A DNA stretch of 64,000 nucleotides, from positions 553,352 to 617,351 of the forward strand of contig JAJEKV010000168.1 of assembly GCA_021234155.1 (NCBI GenBank), read 5' to 3'. The position numbers and the translations under genes are program-made. Position 1 is the first letter of the stretch; every line of letters starts with the position of its first letter. The notes under the pieces are model-generated. The model saw only the letters and a program-made list of their open reading frames with translations, was not told where the DNA came from and searched no databases. Source of the stretch: Isoetes taiwanensis. Its lineage: Eukaryota > Streptophyta > Lycopodiopsida > Isoetales > Isoetaceae. Below are positions 1-11,909 of the stretch, piece after piece.

Positions 1-3000
1 CTTGAGACTTCAATGCACGGACAGAGTAGAGCAGCCCATGCGACTTGACCCCGGGCCGACGATGTCCCCGCAGCCTACGCCTTCCGAGAAAGCAACCCGG
101 CGCGGGATCGATGACGCCCAGTCACTCGCTTTGTGCATTGCTCTGCTATGTGCTATTTTTGACTTGGTAATTTGCAATGGCTCGTCACGGTGGCCCGATT
201 CTCAAGTGCACATGCGAGGCAGGACAATCGGGGGGAGGGTCTAGTGTGGTAGACTATGTGTTCAGAAGATTGCGCCAAGATATGCATCTCGTCGTCAAGC
301 GTTTCGGGTGGGCACAGACACGGGATGAGAAGGTCGACTCGTGATCACCTCCCACTTTATTTGACTTGGTTTGGCAAGCCGCCAGAGCCCCCACTATGCC
401 ACCCCTCGCCGCCCCTCGGTTGAGACTAGATTATAAGCGTGCGGTAGGACTACGCCGAGATGCTCATGGACGCCTCCCGCAATTCTCAAGGACCTCCACA
501 CTAGAGCAAGAGGGGCGCACCAGCCGACTTTGCTATTACGGATGCAGCGGGATGTGCTTTGGCGCCCCCTCCGCCGCCGCCGTGGTCAGCAACATTCCCG
601 CAGAACCGATGGTTTGATGCGAGTGTAAAGAACGCAAGCCGCAGCTCGGCCACATTCGATCCAAACCCAGGTGGCCACCACACGCATCGCGTGCCCATCC
701 GAAGGGAGACAAAGGCGCCGTACCTTGCCAAGCATCGTGAGAGATGTTCGCCTGCTGGACACTCATCCTCTCCTCGAACCTTTGGCGCTTGAGTGCTTTC
801 AAGGCCAGCCCAGCCCTACTGTGGGGACATCACACCCGTGCAAGTGGGAAATGGTATTGCAGCAGCTCTATGACCCGCCAGGGACGCCAGACGCCCATAC
901 CTCCACAGGATGGCCCCCCATTGGTTCTCGTGGAGGAGGATGTTGAGGAGGGCCTCGCGAACGGCCGCCAATGGGAAGGCAAATGACCTCGATGGTATGC
1001 GGTACCGAAAGTTACTCAAATGGGCGGGGGCAAACGCTTGTGCTCTGGTCCTCACTACCCTGTTCAACGAGCATTGCAGAAGGTCTCCCCAGGCAATGGA
1101 CCACAAGCGGTTGTTCCCATTCACAAGGCGGGCGACCCACAATCGGCCCCGCCAACTAACGGACAATCATGGTCACCAAGATTTGCCAAACCGCTATCGG
1201 CATTCTCGAAAGCAGCAGCTTGACCCGGCCGGTAGAGGCGGCCAGATGTGCGAGCCCCTCACACAGTGCAGGCTTTAGACCCCGCCACTCAACGATTGAC
1301 CATATCTTTACACCGGGGGCACCGATTGAAGACAGCCTAATCATCTAAGCAGACTTGTATTGCTGCTTTGTGGACTTCGCTGGGCTTTTGATACGCCTCC
1401 CCTGAAAAGTCAGGTGGGCTAGATCATACAACCGGGGCTCCCCGGCCCCCGTAGAATGCCATATACAAGTTGTATGAGAGTTGTTTTGGCGGGATGCGTA
1501 CCGACGGCCAAGCATTCACCAAGAGTATCGGGTCCCAAGCAGGTTGCCCCTCTCGCCAACACTTTTTGGCCTCTACATTGATCGCTTAGCCCCCGCTTAT
1601 CGAAAGCATGGGGATGGTATACGCCTTTTTGCACCAGGTCATCCGCCACTCATCTATCTATGGACGATGTTGGCCTGTTGGCCCACACCCCAGCAGCTAT
1701 GCAGCCTCACCTGGATGCCCTAGACACATTTTGTCGCTACCGACATGCGCTGCGTGAATCGCCCAAGACCGGGGTGGTTCTCATATCCTCTTCACGCCAC
1801 CCCATGCCTCATGCACTCACATATCGGGGCCCGACTGCGGACGCCACCCACCTACAAGTATCTAGGGTGGAGTTCCCCTCCTCGCTCTCATTGAGCCGCC
1901 TATCCGCTATGCGACAGCAAAAGGACGAAAGCGCTTTATGCCATGCGTAACAACAAATACCGGCGTGAGCTCTATGATTGGGGCCATCACATCCGCTCCG
2001 CACCGGTCGAGCCCCTCGTCCTTCAGATGGGATCGAGGTTTGGGGCCCTATCGCCTCTTTGGCGACATGGAATGACTTGGAGCAGGTGCAGCTGGGCATT
2101 TTTGGCACGCACTTGGGGTGAAACCTTCGCTTCCCTATCGATTCTCGGGCCGCACCTAAACCGGATACTTGCCACTTCAATGGGCAGCCCTTGATAGACA
2201 CATCGCCTATTTTAGAAGGTGGTTACTATGGGTGATGCTCGGCTCCCGCAAGAGACTTGCTTAATAATGGACAATGAGTCCACAGCGGGCTTAGGGCCTG
2301 TTGGAGGGGTAAGAGAGATTAGTGGTTCGGCCAGATGGAACGCGTGAGCACGATGTGACGCGCAAGTGTGGACACAAACCGTCGATCGCGGGACTACCAA
2401 CAGTGGAGTACCTAGACGCTTGTTTCCTTTGGTAAGCCTCGGGACCCCCCGCCTAGAGCAGGTCAAAACGTTCTCATTACAAGGAGCACATCAACCCCGG
2501 TGGTTAGCCCTCCGGGCCACAGCTTCCCACTGCTCCAAACGCCTCAAAAGCGCAGACCATTGCCTCCATTCGCGAGACGGGTGCCCACCATCTTCGTGAT
2601 CGAGATTCGGGCAGTGGATTAGAGCCCCGCATGCTCACAAGATTAAGGTCAAACGGGTGCCATTGAGGATGAGTCTCACACTTTCCAGAGTTGCCCAAAT
2701 GCTCAGTCGATCCGGCCAGATATGCCCCATTAGTGCGGCCGGACTTGCTCCCACATTTGCTTTATGAACACACCGCCAAGATGCGTGCCCGGGGTCATAC
2801 ATTCGAAGTAATTGGACTGTAGTCACCTTTGCCCCCGCCTGGTTTCGTGATTGGTAGGCCGCGGTCGCGGTGCATGATTGTATATATTTGGGTGTTTAGC
2901 ATTTCAGATGTTAGTTTGTCCAGCCAGCTGATTGTCGCCGCGGTTTTTCGAAAACCCTTCGGGCGGGGTTTTTAATCCCGGGCGGTACCGCTTGCTTGCC

Positions 3001-3053
3001 GTTTTTATTGGGTCCCATAGGCCGATTGGTCTCAATTGGATCTATAAAAGTTA
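1..3053 (+). mobile_element. Non-LTR retrotransposon (LINE), decayed copy A
   Basis: This is a 5'-cut copy of the LINE that is better preserved at 57673-60923; window base 1 corresponds to about 57854. Short shared blocks run along the whole length: the endonuclease GDFNAR region at the very start, the RT palm blocks near 900-1200 and 1540-1720, and the C-terminal part near 2600-2750. Dense one- to few-base indels have destroyed every long frame. In a living LINE the product would nick target DNA and reverse-transcribe the element RNA in the nucleus. This copy cannot encode that protein. It ends in a (TTCC)n tail, directly followed by hAT transposase sequence. LINE family is certain, the clade is not. 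Confidence 0.85.
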
Positions 3054-3085
3054 CCTTCCTTCCTTCCTTCCTTCCTTCCTTCCTT
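3054..3085 (+). repeat. (TTCC)n tail of LINE copy A
   Basis: About seven to eight CTTC units. The tract marks the 3' junction of the LINE with the interrupted hAT sequence. The corresponding tract in copy B (60924-60951) is slightly shorter, as expected of a simple-repeat 3' tail that varies in length. Confidence 0.85.
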
Positions 3086-4150
3086 ATACTTATCCACTAA
3101 TTTCAGATTTTCCTCCGCAATATATAAGCCTCTCAATTGAGTAAACTTAGCTTGTTGCGCTTCTTAGTTTATCGGGAATAAGAGCTCCATTCCTTTCACA
3201 TGGGCCAGAAGAACAAGCTTGAGATAAGATTCAATGCTAATTTCTGCAAATTCGGCGGTAGACAACCCATAAGATTCCCACCACAATAGGCTTCAACATG
3301 TCTCTCTTTGTTGCTTCGAATAGCGAACAAGCCCAAGTTGTTCCGGAAATATATGTAGCTGCTCATTAAGTCTTTCTTGGCGTGTTACTTTCAATAAATA
3401 CCGCGGTAATATACTCATGTCATCCTTTGTTAAGCTCAACATCTGCAAATTGCACATCGATTGCCATAAAAGGTGTGAATATGAGCTATAGCATGTATTG
3501 GCCCATCTTGTTTTTATAAATACCTTGATAGCTTCAAGTCACGGATGGATCAAATTGATGAGTTTTAGAAATTCATCCATACCTCATTAATTCTCTCCAT
3601 AAACTCATAAATCCCGGATCAAGTGTTTTCATATCGATTATTGCACAAAGCGGTATGGTGGAGATAACCAGCTGATAGCCTCCATTTCTGTCCGAAATTT
3701 ATATCATAACACCATTTTTTGTGCTTAAGCGTCGAATCGTTACCCAACTATGCTCCGCCGTCGACGACAATTCATTCGTCTTCTGAACATGTAACAATCT
3801 TTCAAGCGCAATGAATTGATAACCAAATCTTGTGCCAGTGCATAGAGATGGTTTTGAATGGCAAAATTGTTGTGACGACTGGTTCCAATCACACTACTTG
3901 CAAAGATCTTTTAATATCTTCCAATAACTAGGTTAAAGGATTGAAGCGCCAAAGAAGCGTCGAGAGAATGGTTGATACTCAACATAAGATGGCGAATGCC
4001 CGTGCTCGCACCAGTTGATGCGTACCGGTTATAACATGGATACATTTGTTGCTTCAATCTTGCTGAAGGGTGATGCGTAACATAGATACGACGAAGCGGT
4101 TCTTTGATGGCGGTGCTCATGCAACTAAAGATCATGATGTTCATGACATA
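3086..4150 (-). pseudogene. hAT transposase remnant, copy A
   Basis: Colinear with 60952-62085, where frames are longer. It covers the C-terminal dimerisation region (next to the LINE junction) through the middle of the transposase, ending near the MNIMIFSCMST block at about 4100-4144. Homology with copy B stops near 4150, before the DGWTD motif. Many short substitutions and indels break the frame; several differ from copy B by CG versus CA/TG. A hAT transposase cuts and pastes DNA using an RNase H-fold domain; this copy is dead. No BED zinc finger is present. Confidence 0.8.
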
Positions 4151-5174
4151 GCAATACGTCCATAACTTTCAACATCTAATCTCTATCCAGCTTATCAATG
4201 GCGTAAAACCACTTATTTATATATGCGCCGCGATTTTTTGTGATATATGCATATGTGGGATATTGCTAACTTTGTGTTAGGATTATTGCTAAGCATACCA
4301 AGCAATTGGTCTCATAATATGGTTCAACCTATCCATTTTACATTTACAAAATATTGAGGTGGGTGGATGGGCTCCGAGGTGTGTGCATGGATACATCCCT
4401 TTCCTCTTCGCCTAATTCCCAAAACAAAATTGTATGCATGCAAACATCCCTTTTATTCCCAAAATTTCGCCCCTCTGGTTTCATTCCTTCCATTAGTCCC
4501 CATGCGTCTATTCCGCCATCTCCTTCCTCCTTCCCCATTAGTCCATCTCCTTCACTTCCGCCATGGCCAAGTTCAAGACCACACTCCATGAGGAACACTA
4601 TCCGGCCATTGTGCACTTCTTCTCCCCTTGACCGCGGTCCTCCTCTTCCTCCAGGAGGATCCGTGTCTTCCTCCGGAGAATCCATGTCTTCCTCAGGAGC
4701 CACCCGGATTCGGTTAGGGCAAAGTTCACTCCACGGAGGTGGGAGAAGCTCATCATGGATCATGTTTTGCCAAGCCCGTTGCGGGTGATCGGTGGGTGCA
4801 TGAGGCTTACCTCGGCGGGCGACTCCTCGAAATGAAGATGTATGCCATGGAGGGCGACCTTCATATAGGTTTGAAGATGGCACGAAGATCAAGCCTTGTT
4901 TTTTGTAATCCACGGGTTTCAATTTTTTGGTAATAGTCCTTGTGACTATTCTTTGTAAAACTTTTAATTAAAAAATCTGAACTTGTTTTTGCAATAGTCC
5001 TTGTGACTCCATTTTTAAAAGCTTTTCATTAATGGCCGAACTCCTCTTCTCTCTGATGTTGTGACTATTTTTTTTGCTTTAAAAGCTTGTTCTCTCGGTT
5101 TCCAGCTTTTCTTTTAGTTAAGCTTGAACTATTTCTATCTTTTTTACGTATAGATATAAAAACATGTTTGGTAC
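4151..5174 (+). other. Unassigned stretch with an open frame on both strands (4344-4922)
   Basis: A 192-codon frame is open on the minus strand (4344-4922) and a 144-codon frame on the plus strand (4354-4788). The region is Ser/Pro rich on plus, with a short degenerate repeat of a CTTCCTCCGGAG-like unit near 4640-4700. On plus, a start near 4563 gives a 22-codon peptide containing HFFSP, and a later frame has KFTPRRWEKL. Both are faintly reminiscent of plant B3 DNA-binding domains, but the frames do not join. I do not recognise a gene with confidence. 4930-5174 is T-rich with nothing identifiable. Confidence 0.25.
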
Positions 5175-6370
5175 TTAGGCCCTTTTTTCCATGGCACCTC
5201 ATCTTATATTTAGCTTAATATTATTGGGCCACGTAAAGATAATAAGTCACCATAGTTTTTCCACTACACAATTTAAGACATGTCTTAAATGGGTTCGATA
5301 CAAATTAATTGGAGCATTTTTATTAGGAAACCCCATACACAAATAAGGTATGCATTTCTATCCTATCCGCCGGGGCTGCATTGCGGATCTTTTAGGGTGT
5401 CATAAAAAAAGTAGGAAGAAGCGACCATTCTGGGAATGGATCGTCGGCTGGCCATGGAATGGATCAGGCCGTGGAAAAAGGGCCTCGGGCGTCTACGTTT
5501 GCGGCACTTCACAAGCATTGTGAATCTATCTACCATTAGAAAATCGCATGCGATGTAAATGCATGGTGCATGTCGCCACGGTCAGCTTGTGTCATGCATG
5601 GTTGTTTCATGTGATAGATAGATCCCAAGTGCTTCGGCCAGTTGGCCCGGGCGAGCGGGATTTTTTAATTTTGTAGGGAAAGGAAGAGCATGATTTTCGG
5701 CTGTAGAGCATGATTTTTTGCTTCAATTCTGTTAATCTAGCCTCTGGAATCAGATTGAACAACATCTTTCCAGTTTTCTCTGTTTCATTTGAATCAAAAC
5801 ACAAGTTTCTTGCAGTTTCTTCAATTCTAGAAGAAATGTATGAATTCTTATAATAATCATGCAATCAGATAATAATATTGTGGATTGATCGGTATTGATC
5901 GATTAGTTAGAACAGGGGATATTGAATAGGTTTTTGGTTATGGCGATGCATTTACCGAGAATAGGAAATTCCGGCAAAGCCTATTTCCCCTGGTCTGGCC
6001 TATTTTCCATAGCCCTCCCTACTGATTCCTTGTCTCAGAAAAGCAAGAAAGAAGCAGAGAATCCAGCAGGTCATAACAAGCTTTCGGATTTCCTTGTTTT
6101 GGAATTCTCCATCGAGCGTCTGCTCTGCTGCACATAAAGTTGAAGAACATTTTATCCAAGCTCTTCCCCTGAAATTGCAGAACGTGGAAAAACCTAGATT
6201 ATAGGACATGTCTCATATTATAGGACATGTCTTATATTTGAGTAATGGGAAATTGATTTTTTAGGACATGTCTTATGTATGACATGGAGCTTACGTGGAG
6301 CTCAAAACGATGTCTTATAAAAATGTAGCGACCACAAAAATAAGACTCTTTTTGTGGAAAAAAGGCCTTA
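5175..6370. mobile_element. Non-autonomous PIF/Harbinger (Tourist-like) element
   Basis: The left end reads TTA then GGCCCTTTTTTCCA (5178-5191). The right end reads TGGAAAAAAGGCC then TTA (6355-6370). The ends are inverted repeats apart from one C, and the flanking TTA copies are the 3-bp target duplication typical of PIF/Harbinger. Subterminal regions share the motifs CCACGTAA and AAGACATGTC in inverted order. Element length is about 1,190 bp. Internal frames at 5607-5864 (minus) and 5922-6137 (plus) show no transposase motif, so the element is probably mobilised in trans. Confidence 0.7.
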
Positions 6371-6683
6371 GTTTGCAACTCAAGTTTTTGGTGCAACTCA
6401 AGTTAATGGCAGTTTTGTCATTAATTATAAAATACAAAAGTACAATTCTTGAAATAGTATACCAAAACAAACATTAAAAGCCAACAAGGAATTTCAAGGT
6501 CTGCGGGGTTATAATCTACACACTAACAAAAAATATGGTAACCGGCCGACCAATAGGAAAATATGTTTGGAGTATTGTGTGCATCTTGAAGCATCTGGAA
6601 GCATCACTTAAAATTTCACGGATGTTGGTCCGAAACCTCTTGAACAATACCATGCATGAAATGAACACTAAAATTTATTAGGG

Positions 6684-7060
6684 TGTGTATACCACACCAA
6701 ACCATGCCATACCATGCCCACACTATCATATTCACGAGCGAGGCACATCCACCACACACCACACCATTCACCACACCCCCCCACCACACCACACCATTCA
6801 CCACACACCATACATCATAGACCATACACCAACTATCATATTCACCCGGCAGGCACATCCCACCACACACCACACCATTCACCACACACCACAGACCATA
6901 CACCAACTATCATATTCACCGAGCGAGCACATCCCACCACACACCACACCATTCACCACTCTCCCCACCACACCACACCATTCACCATACACCATACACC
7001 ATACACCAAATGGTGGGTGTGGAGGCGGTGGTGGAGTGTGGTGAAGTGAGGTGGTGGTGT
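6684..7060 (+). repeat. CCACA/CCATA-rich minisatellite
   Basis: Irregular tandem array of CCACA, CCATTCA and CCATA units, with a longer unit of about 75 bp containing CTATCATATTCAC that recurs three times (6724, 6834, 6909). The strand composition flips at about 7012 to GGTGG-type sequence. Long frames here (6616-7049, both strands) are by-products of the repeat. 6371-6683 before it holds nothing recognisable. Confidence 0.9.
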
Positions 7061-7188
7061 CTCCACATCATAGCAAAACATAACACAACATAGCATGTAA
7101 ATGCATAAGTTTGGATACATTATTGCAATGGCGCCATAAACTATTTCATGATATACAAAATCACATCATAAAAATCATTTCACCACAC

Positions 7189-7239
7189 CATAGCTTGTTC
7201 TTGCACTCCAAATCCTAGTTTTTAAGGATAGGGGCTGAT
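7189..7239 (+). repeat. 50-bp direct repeat, left copy
   Basis: Begins CATAGCTTGTTCTTGCACTC and ends AGGATAGGGGCTGAT. It matches 13432-13481 at every base except one extra T. The right copy lies at the 5' end of ORF1 of the minus-strand retroelement, so this left copy lies beyond its 3' side. It directly abuts CCACAC sequence. Confidence 0.9.
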
Positions 7240-7761
7240 ACACCGCCACCATCACAAGCAACACCACGAGTTAGAACCGGTATGAGACATGTGGAAGGCG
7301 GTGTCTTAACGCCTATCAATTGTTATCCATGTCCAAAACTAATATTTAGACAGCATAATAAAACAAAGCCATGTCCTATATTCCTCCTAAAACAAACTCG
7401 TCTCTTATTATTTGTCATCAAACGAATATTAGCGTGTAGAATAGGCATAGAAATTTTCAAAGCTTTATCGAAACCATTTGTTTTAAAGGAAAAGAAAAAA
7501 CAAAGGCTGCTTATTCTAGTACAGAGAAGAGCCCACACAATATCTTTTATTTGCCATGCATAAGCTTTAAGTTGGCAAAATCAATTATAACCCAACGAAT
7601 TTGTGGCAACAGACAGAAAAAATTCAACAACTTCATAAACAAACCACAGAATTCCTCAAGATAGTGCTCTCTGTTGCATTGGAAGGCAGGGCTTTCTTCA
7701 GGGATTTCTAGCATAAACAAAATCCAAGGGCATACCTTTTTGAAGTGGTAGTGTCCACAGG

Positions 7762-7860
7762 AATCAAAAGGAAGCACGATCTGTCCTCCCTGATAGAGTT
7801 GCAGAATGTCCTTGGAATCAAAGGGAACGATCTGTCCTCCTGATAGAGTTGCAGAATACC
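7762..7860 (+). repeat. Tandem duplication, unit about 53 bp
   Basis: GATCTGTCCTCC followed by TGATAGAGTTGCAGAAT occurs at about 7780-7807 and again at about 7830-7856, each preceded by GGAATCAAA. The two copies differ by small indels. Confidence 0.75.
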
Positions 7861-8811
7861 CAATCAACAATTTTTCTTTGTTGGTAAACTTGATATGGCA
7901 TAAGAATGCATGATTTTATACTGAGCTGGGCCGAAATTTGCAGTAGCTATCTTGCTAGACCAACTGCTATACCACAACCAAATTGTTTCCTTACTCCAAT
8001 CGAGCAAGAAATTCAACTGTGTATGAAGCTGTCTTTGTTTGCCGGGCGAATTGTTGCCCAAACAAAACCCAGGGCCACTCTCAATCAACCATGTTTGGAT
8101 GGATACAACATGATTTTCCATCCGGTTTGTGCATTCTGCATCTTCTTGTAGCTTAACAGGAGATCTTTGATGGGTCAGATGAAGCCAACCTGGAAGATCC
8201 CATGGCACAGAGCCATCGATTTTTGGCTTTCCGATTATGTTGCCATCAGATAGAGCCCAATCCGATGAAGCCCAAAAGCCCATGCGTTCGGGTTTTTTTT
8301 TTGTTCGTTGCTTTTCCTCTCCCCTTTTTTTCATAAAAAATGGATTCAATTGCTTATTTTGAAAAGCAATTTATCACGTTGCATACATATTTGGCTTTTC
8401 CTCTCCTTTTTCTTTCCATAACAAATGGATGCAATTGCTTACATATTTGGCTTATGTTTTCTTTTCCCTTTTGCTAACTTTAGATTGGGACCACTATATA
8501 CGTTTGGATCAATCTTACCGTATATATAGAATCCAAACATTAGCAAGTACCTAATACAAAAGTCTTACGACTTTTATATTGCATATATTGGGCTTTTCCA
8601 TGAGGGCCCCATTGAGACATTTTCTTGTGCATGTTATCCCTTTCATTAAGGAATTTGACATTGTAAATTTCTCACATAAGTCAATTTCTTTGAATATATT
8701 ATAACACCAAAACAACAACCTTGGATGTTGTTTCGTTATATCATCTCTTACTACCCCATAGAAGATGTCTTGTCTTTCTATAATAAGTTGTCATTTACCT
8801 AAGCAGTACCT

Positions 8812-9195
8812 AAGATGATTCACCTGTTCACCAGGCAACCTTGCTCTTATTGGATTTGTGCTAAATCCCTAAATAACTGCCTGGCTTTGACTTACCATGG
8901 GGGGTTCACCATAGCGACCATGCCATGTCTTACTATAGTAGACTCTATTTGTGATCCACTATGTGTAGTAAAATCAATAATCAATTCTGGGCACTATTCA
9001 TTTGCATACCCAGAAAACATTATTATCCACCCACATACAACTTAGTACCCATTCATATTAGAAAATTATTGCCTAGACCAATACTCGAGATGGTTCACCC
9101 ATCTCTAGGCAACCTGCCCTCATTGGACAAATGCATGGCTTTGGCTTTGTCATAGAGGATTCAACCTAATGACTATGCCATGTCCTAATATGTTT
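8812..9195 (+). repeat. Diverged direct duplication, spacing about 277 bp
   Basis: The blocks at 8815-8945 and 9090-9195 share AGATG.TTCACC, AGGCAACCT, TCATTGGA-like, GGCTTTG and ATGCCATGTC segments in the same order. Divergence is considerable. Confidence 0.5.
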
Positions 9196-9745
9196 GGGAA
9201 CCCATAGTTTAACATGTCAATTACAACCTTTCAAATATTTGTGAGTGTTTCGTGTGTATATGGCGTGTCATGGGGTGTCACCATCCCACATAACTTGCAA
9301 CCATTGTTTTAACTAATACACACAAAAATAAAACTTCATCATATTGACATGTGGGTCAAAGCGTGGAGGTGGGGGCCAACTTTTTGTGTATCGTGACCAC
9401 ATGGTCTTGGGGTGCTTCCGGAGCTATTTCCTTTGTATTTTTTAAACAATATTTTTTCTTTTATTTTTTTGATATTTTTCCCTAAAACGCATTCATATTA
9501 CGCCTTGGAATACAAAATTTCAGCTTCATCGGAGTTATAGAAAAAAAGATAAAAATAAGTAAAATTTTACGCATTAGGTGCTTAGGGGTGCTTGGTTTGC
9601 CCAAAAATGATGCTTTGACCCATGTACCAGCAGGTGGGAGCATGCATACACCTTTCCATGAAAGAGAATTGTGCATGTTGCACCGCAGATATCACAACAC
9701 AAGTAAAAATTCATTTGCAAATAGTTACGAATTTATTTTGTCCCA

Positions 9746-11853
9746 TCATATCCAAAACCTGGCTAACATCACATAATGTGCCTGTAAATCTTTTTCTCTA
9801 ATGCCCTTCTTATGGCTGATTAATCTCCAAACTGCAAAACCATTTTGATGAAATCTATTGATGGTAATCCATATTTCTTTTACGCAATCTTCTACATTAT
9901 TGCAATAATATAGAAGACATAGTATTTGGGAAATAATTATTTTATATGCAAGGTTTATAGGCCTATTGGATGCTAACCATATAAACTGTGCATACTGAAA
10001 TGGCAAGTGTCTTCTTTTATCAAATTTAGATAAACGGAAAACCCCTTGCGTAGGCTCTGTTACATTGATTTGTAGGCTTAGGAAATGTGCACTTGCACAA
10101 TGGAACTCGTCATTGGAAAACGTGAAATTGTCCATTTCTGGCTTTATTTCTAGTAAATCCAATGGGTATATGTTCCATACATCATCCTTACAAACTTTGC
10201 TATTGGGTTTCAAGAACTTGAGAATGTAACCATTAATTCAGGACACAAAGATCATCAATGTATCTTTGTGCGTCACAAAATAGAGTGAGAAGATCTTTTC
10301 TGTTTTGACGCGCCAATTTAGCTATGAAATTGTACTCGTAAAATGCTAAATATAAATTACACCAAATAGGTGAACAAGAGTATCCCATGGGTATGCCCTT
10401 GTTTTGTTTCCACACTCGATTCCCTAGTCTTACATAACTATGATGCACCAGCCATTCATTCCATTGAATGAAAGTGTTGCAATCAATTTCTATCCATGTC
10501 TTGTAATTTTTTGGTTCCTTCCATTGCATTTGAGACTTCCCTTGAGACTCATTGCATTTGGCATATAATCTCAAGCCCCTTTCGCGTGCCAGAGAAAACG
10601 CCTTCCTAGTTACCTCCCCAATAGCATGTGGTAGTCCATTCTCACCTGCCAACGGAATAGTTTCATAGCATCTGGTTATATCCCCAACAAAGACATTATA
10701 TATCTTCTTTGGGAGATTAATAGCAGCATGTGTAGATGAATCTACACACCAAAAACTTCTGGTCTTAACACCAAAAGCAAGTGCTATTTTCTCATCTAGT
10801 AGAAAACATTTCTCTTGGAACATATCCAAAATTTGCTTCATTCCTTCTGTGATCATGGATGCAAGTTCAGAAAAAATGCAATTTGCAGCATTTGTAATCC
10901 ATCTAAAGCCATCCTTATGTGCTTTGTATATGCCCATAAGGTATGGTATTTGTATGTCATTGATCTGAAATCCCGGGAGAAGTTCTCTCATTTCTTGAAG
11001 AATAATAGTTTGGCACTCTTCAATAGACTTCCAAGTTGTAGTGGTATTCATGCATGGATCAAAATCTGGTCCAGATAGCCTTTCTAATGCAAGTGCCCTT
11101 ATAAGATACTTGCAAATAAAAGATGGCGTAGTAGGAGCTTTGTCAATACCAGCTATAAATAAATGTGAAGTCAACCATCCTGCTTCATCAATCCTATTAT
11201 TGTCATTGTAGAATGCTCCACATTTGACATGTCTCTTGTCAAGTTGCTTCCTAACATAATTAGTTAGAAAATTCTTTGCAACATTAGTATCTAGGGAAAC
11301 TTCATTATTTTTTCTTACATAAAGCACGAGTAGATTCCATGCTTTTAGGACTTCAGATATGATTTCATAGACATCAAAATATATGGTTTAGCCCTTTTAT
11401 GCTTTCTTGCTTTAATACTTTGTCATGTATAATGTTTGGATCAAAAGTGACTACATGTGATCCAAATCCTTCATATTCTTTTTTGAATTTTTGAAACCTT
11501 TTTGAAGTTTCACAAAGACATGTGTCAAAGGTATCATATTCAAAATCACAAAATGTATCACATGGTTTGTACCATAGCTTGGCCAAACTATGTTTGTATC
11601 GCCATCCAAACATCACATTGCTTAAGATGCTATGACCATCCAATTTAAAACACTTGAATAGACATTGTGAAAACATGTCCTTCAAATTTATAAACTCAAA
11701 ACCTCGGTTACAATATAGTAGATGTATATAACAATCTACTTTCTTATTCTCAGTTACAATAACATATTTCCCATGTTTGAAAACGATGGATTTTCTAGGA
11801 TCATTATTTTCATCAAAATGGTCATCCATCCTAGATGATGACAAACAAACCAA
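9746..11853 (-). pseudogene. Reverse transcriptase, Penelope/TERT-like type (retroelement ORF2)
   Basis: Three adjacent frames form one protein of about 700 residues. The N-terminal part (11374-11853) contains GSHVVTFDPNII. The core (10233-11327) has KAHK (about 10914-10925), motif A DITRCYETIPL (10650-10682), motif B GIPMGYSCSP (10368-10397) and motif C YIDD (10251-10262). The C-terminal part (9746-10230) has KRRHLPF and SNRPINLAYKIIISQ. A shift near 11365-11385 joins the first two parts. A one-base shift near 10236-10240 joins the last two. The layout (K.HK, Y..IP, GIPMG, YIDD, then KR..LPF...SN.P..AY...SQ) fits the Penelope/telomerase-related branch rather than LINE or LTR RTs. No GIY-YIG domain is seen. 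ORF1 lies 57 bp upstream. Confidence 0.75.
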
Positions 11854-11909
11854 ACTTCATAAGTAAAAATGTACGTATAAACCGCAATTTTGCAAATTTA
11901 TTCCATATT

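Larger units (their letters stand above)
7240..9745 (-). other. AT-rich stretch downstream of the Penelope-type RT
   Basis: No GIY-YIG endonuclease motif is visible on the minus strand downstream of the RT. A 161-codon minus frame (7864-8349) is Trp/Ser rich and unrecognised; low-complexity T runs border it. Two local duplications (7762-7860, 8812-9195) are listed separately. The rest (8350-8810, 9200-9745) is AT-rich with no supported gene. It could be the 3' untranslated part of the retroelement or unrelated DNA. Confidence 0.4.

Noticed and set aside
4344-4922. A 192-codon minus ORF as a real gene
   Set aside because: The opposite strand is equally open, composition is Gly/Glu biased from a Ser/Pro-rich complement, and no domain or splice structure supports it.
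6616-7049. His/Thr/Pro-rich frames on both strands
   Set aside because: Translation of the CCACA minisatellite. The same applies to the His-rich start of the frame at 13306-13707 and to 13480-13752.
7240-9745. A GIY-YIG endonuclease downstream of the Penelope-type RT
   Set aside because: Minus-strand frames were read for GIY...YIG and the downstream Arg/Glu motifs, and none were seen.
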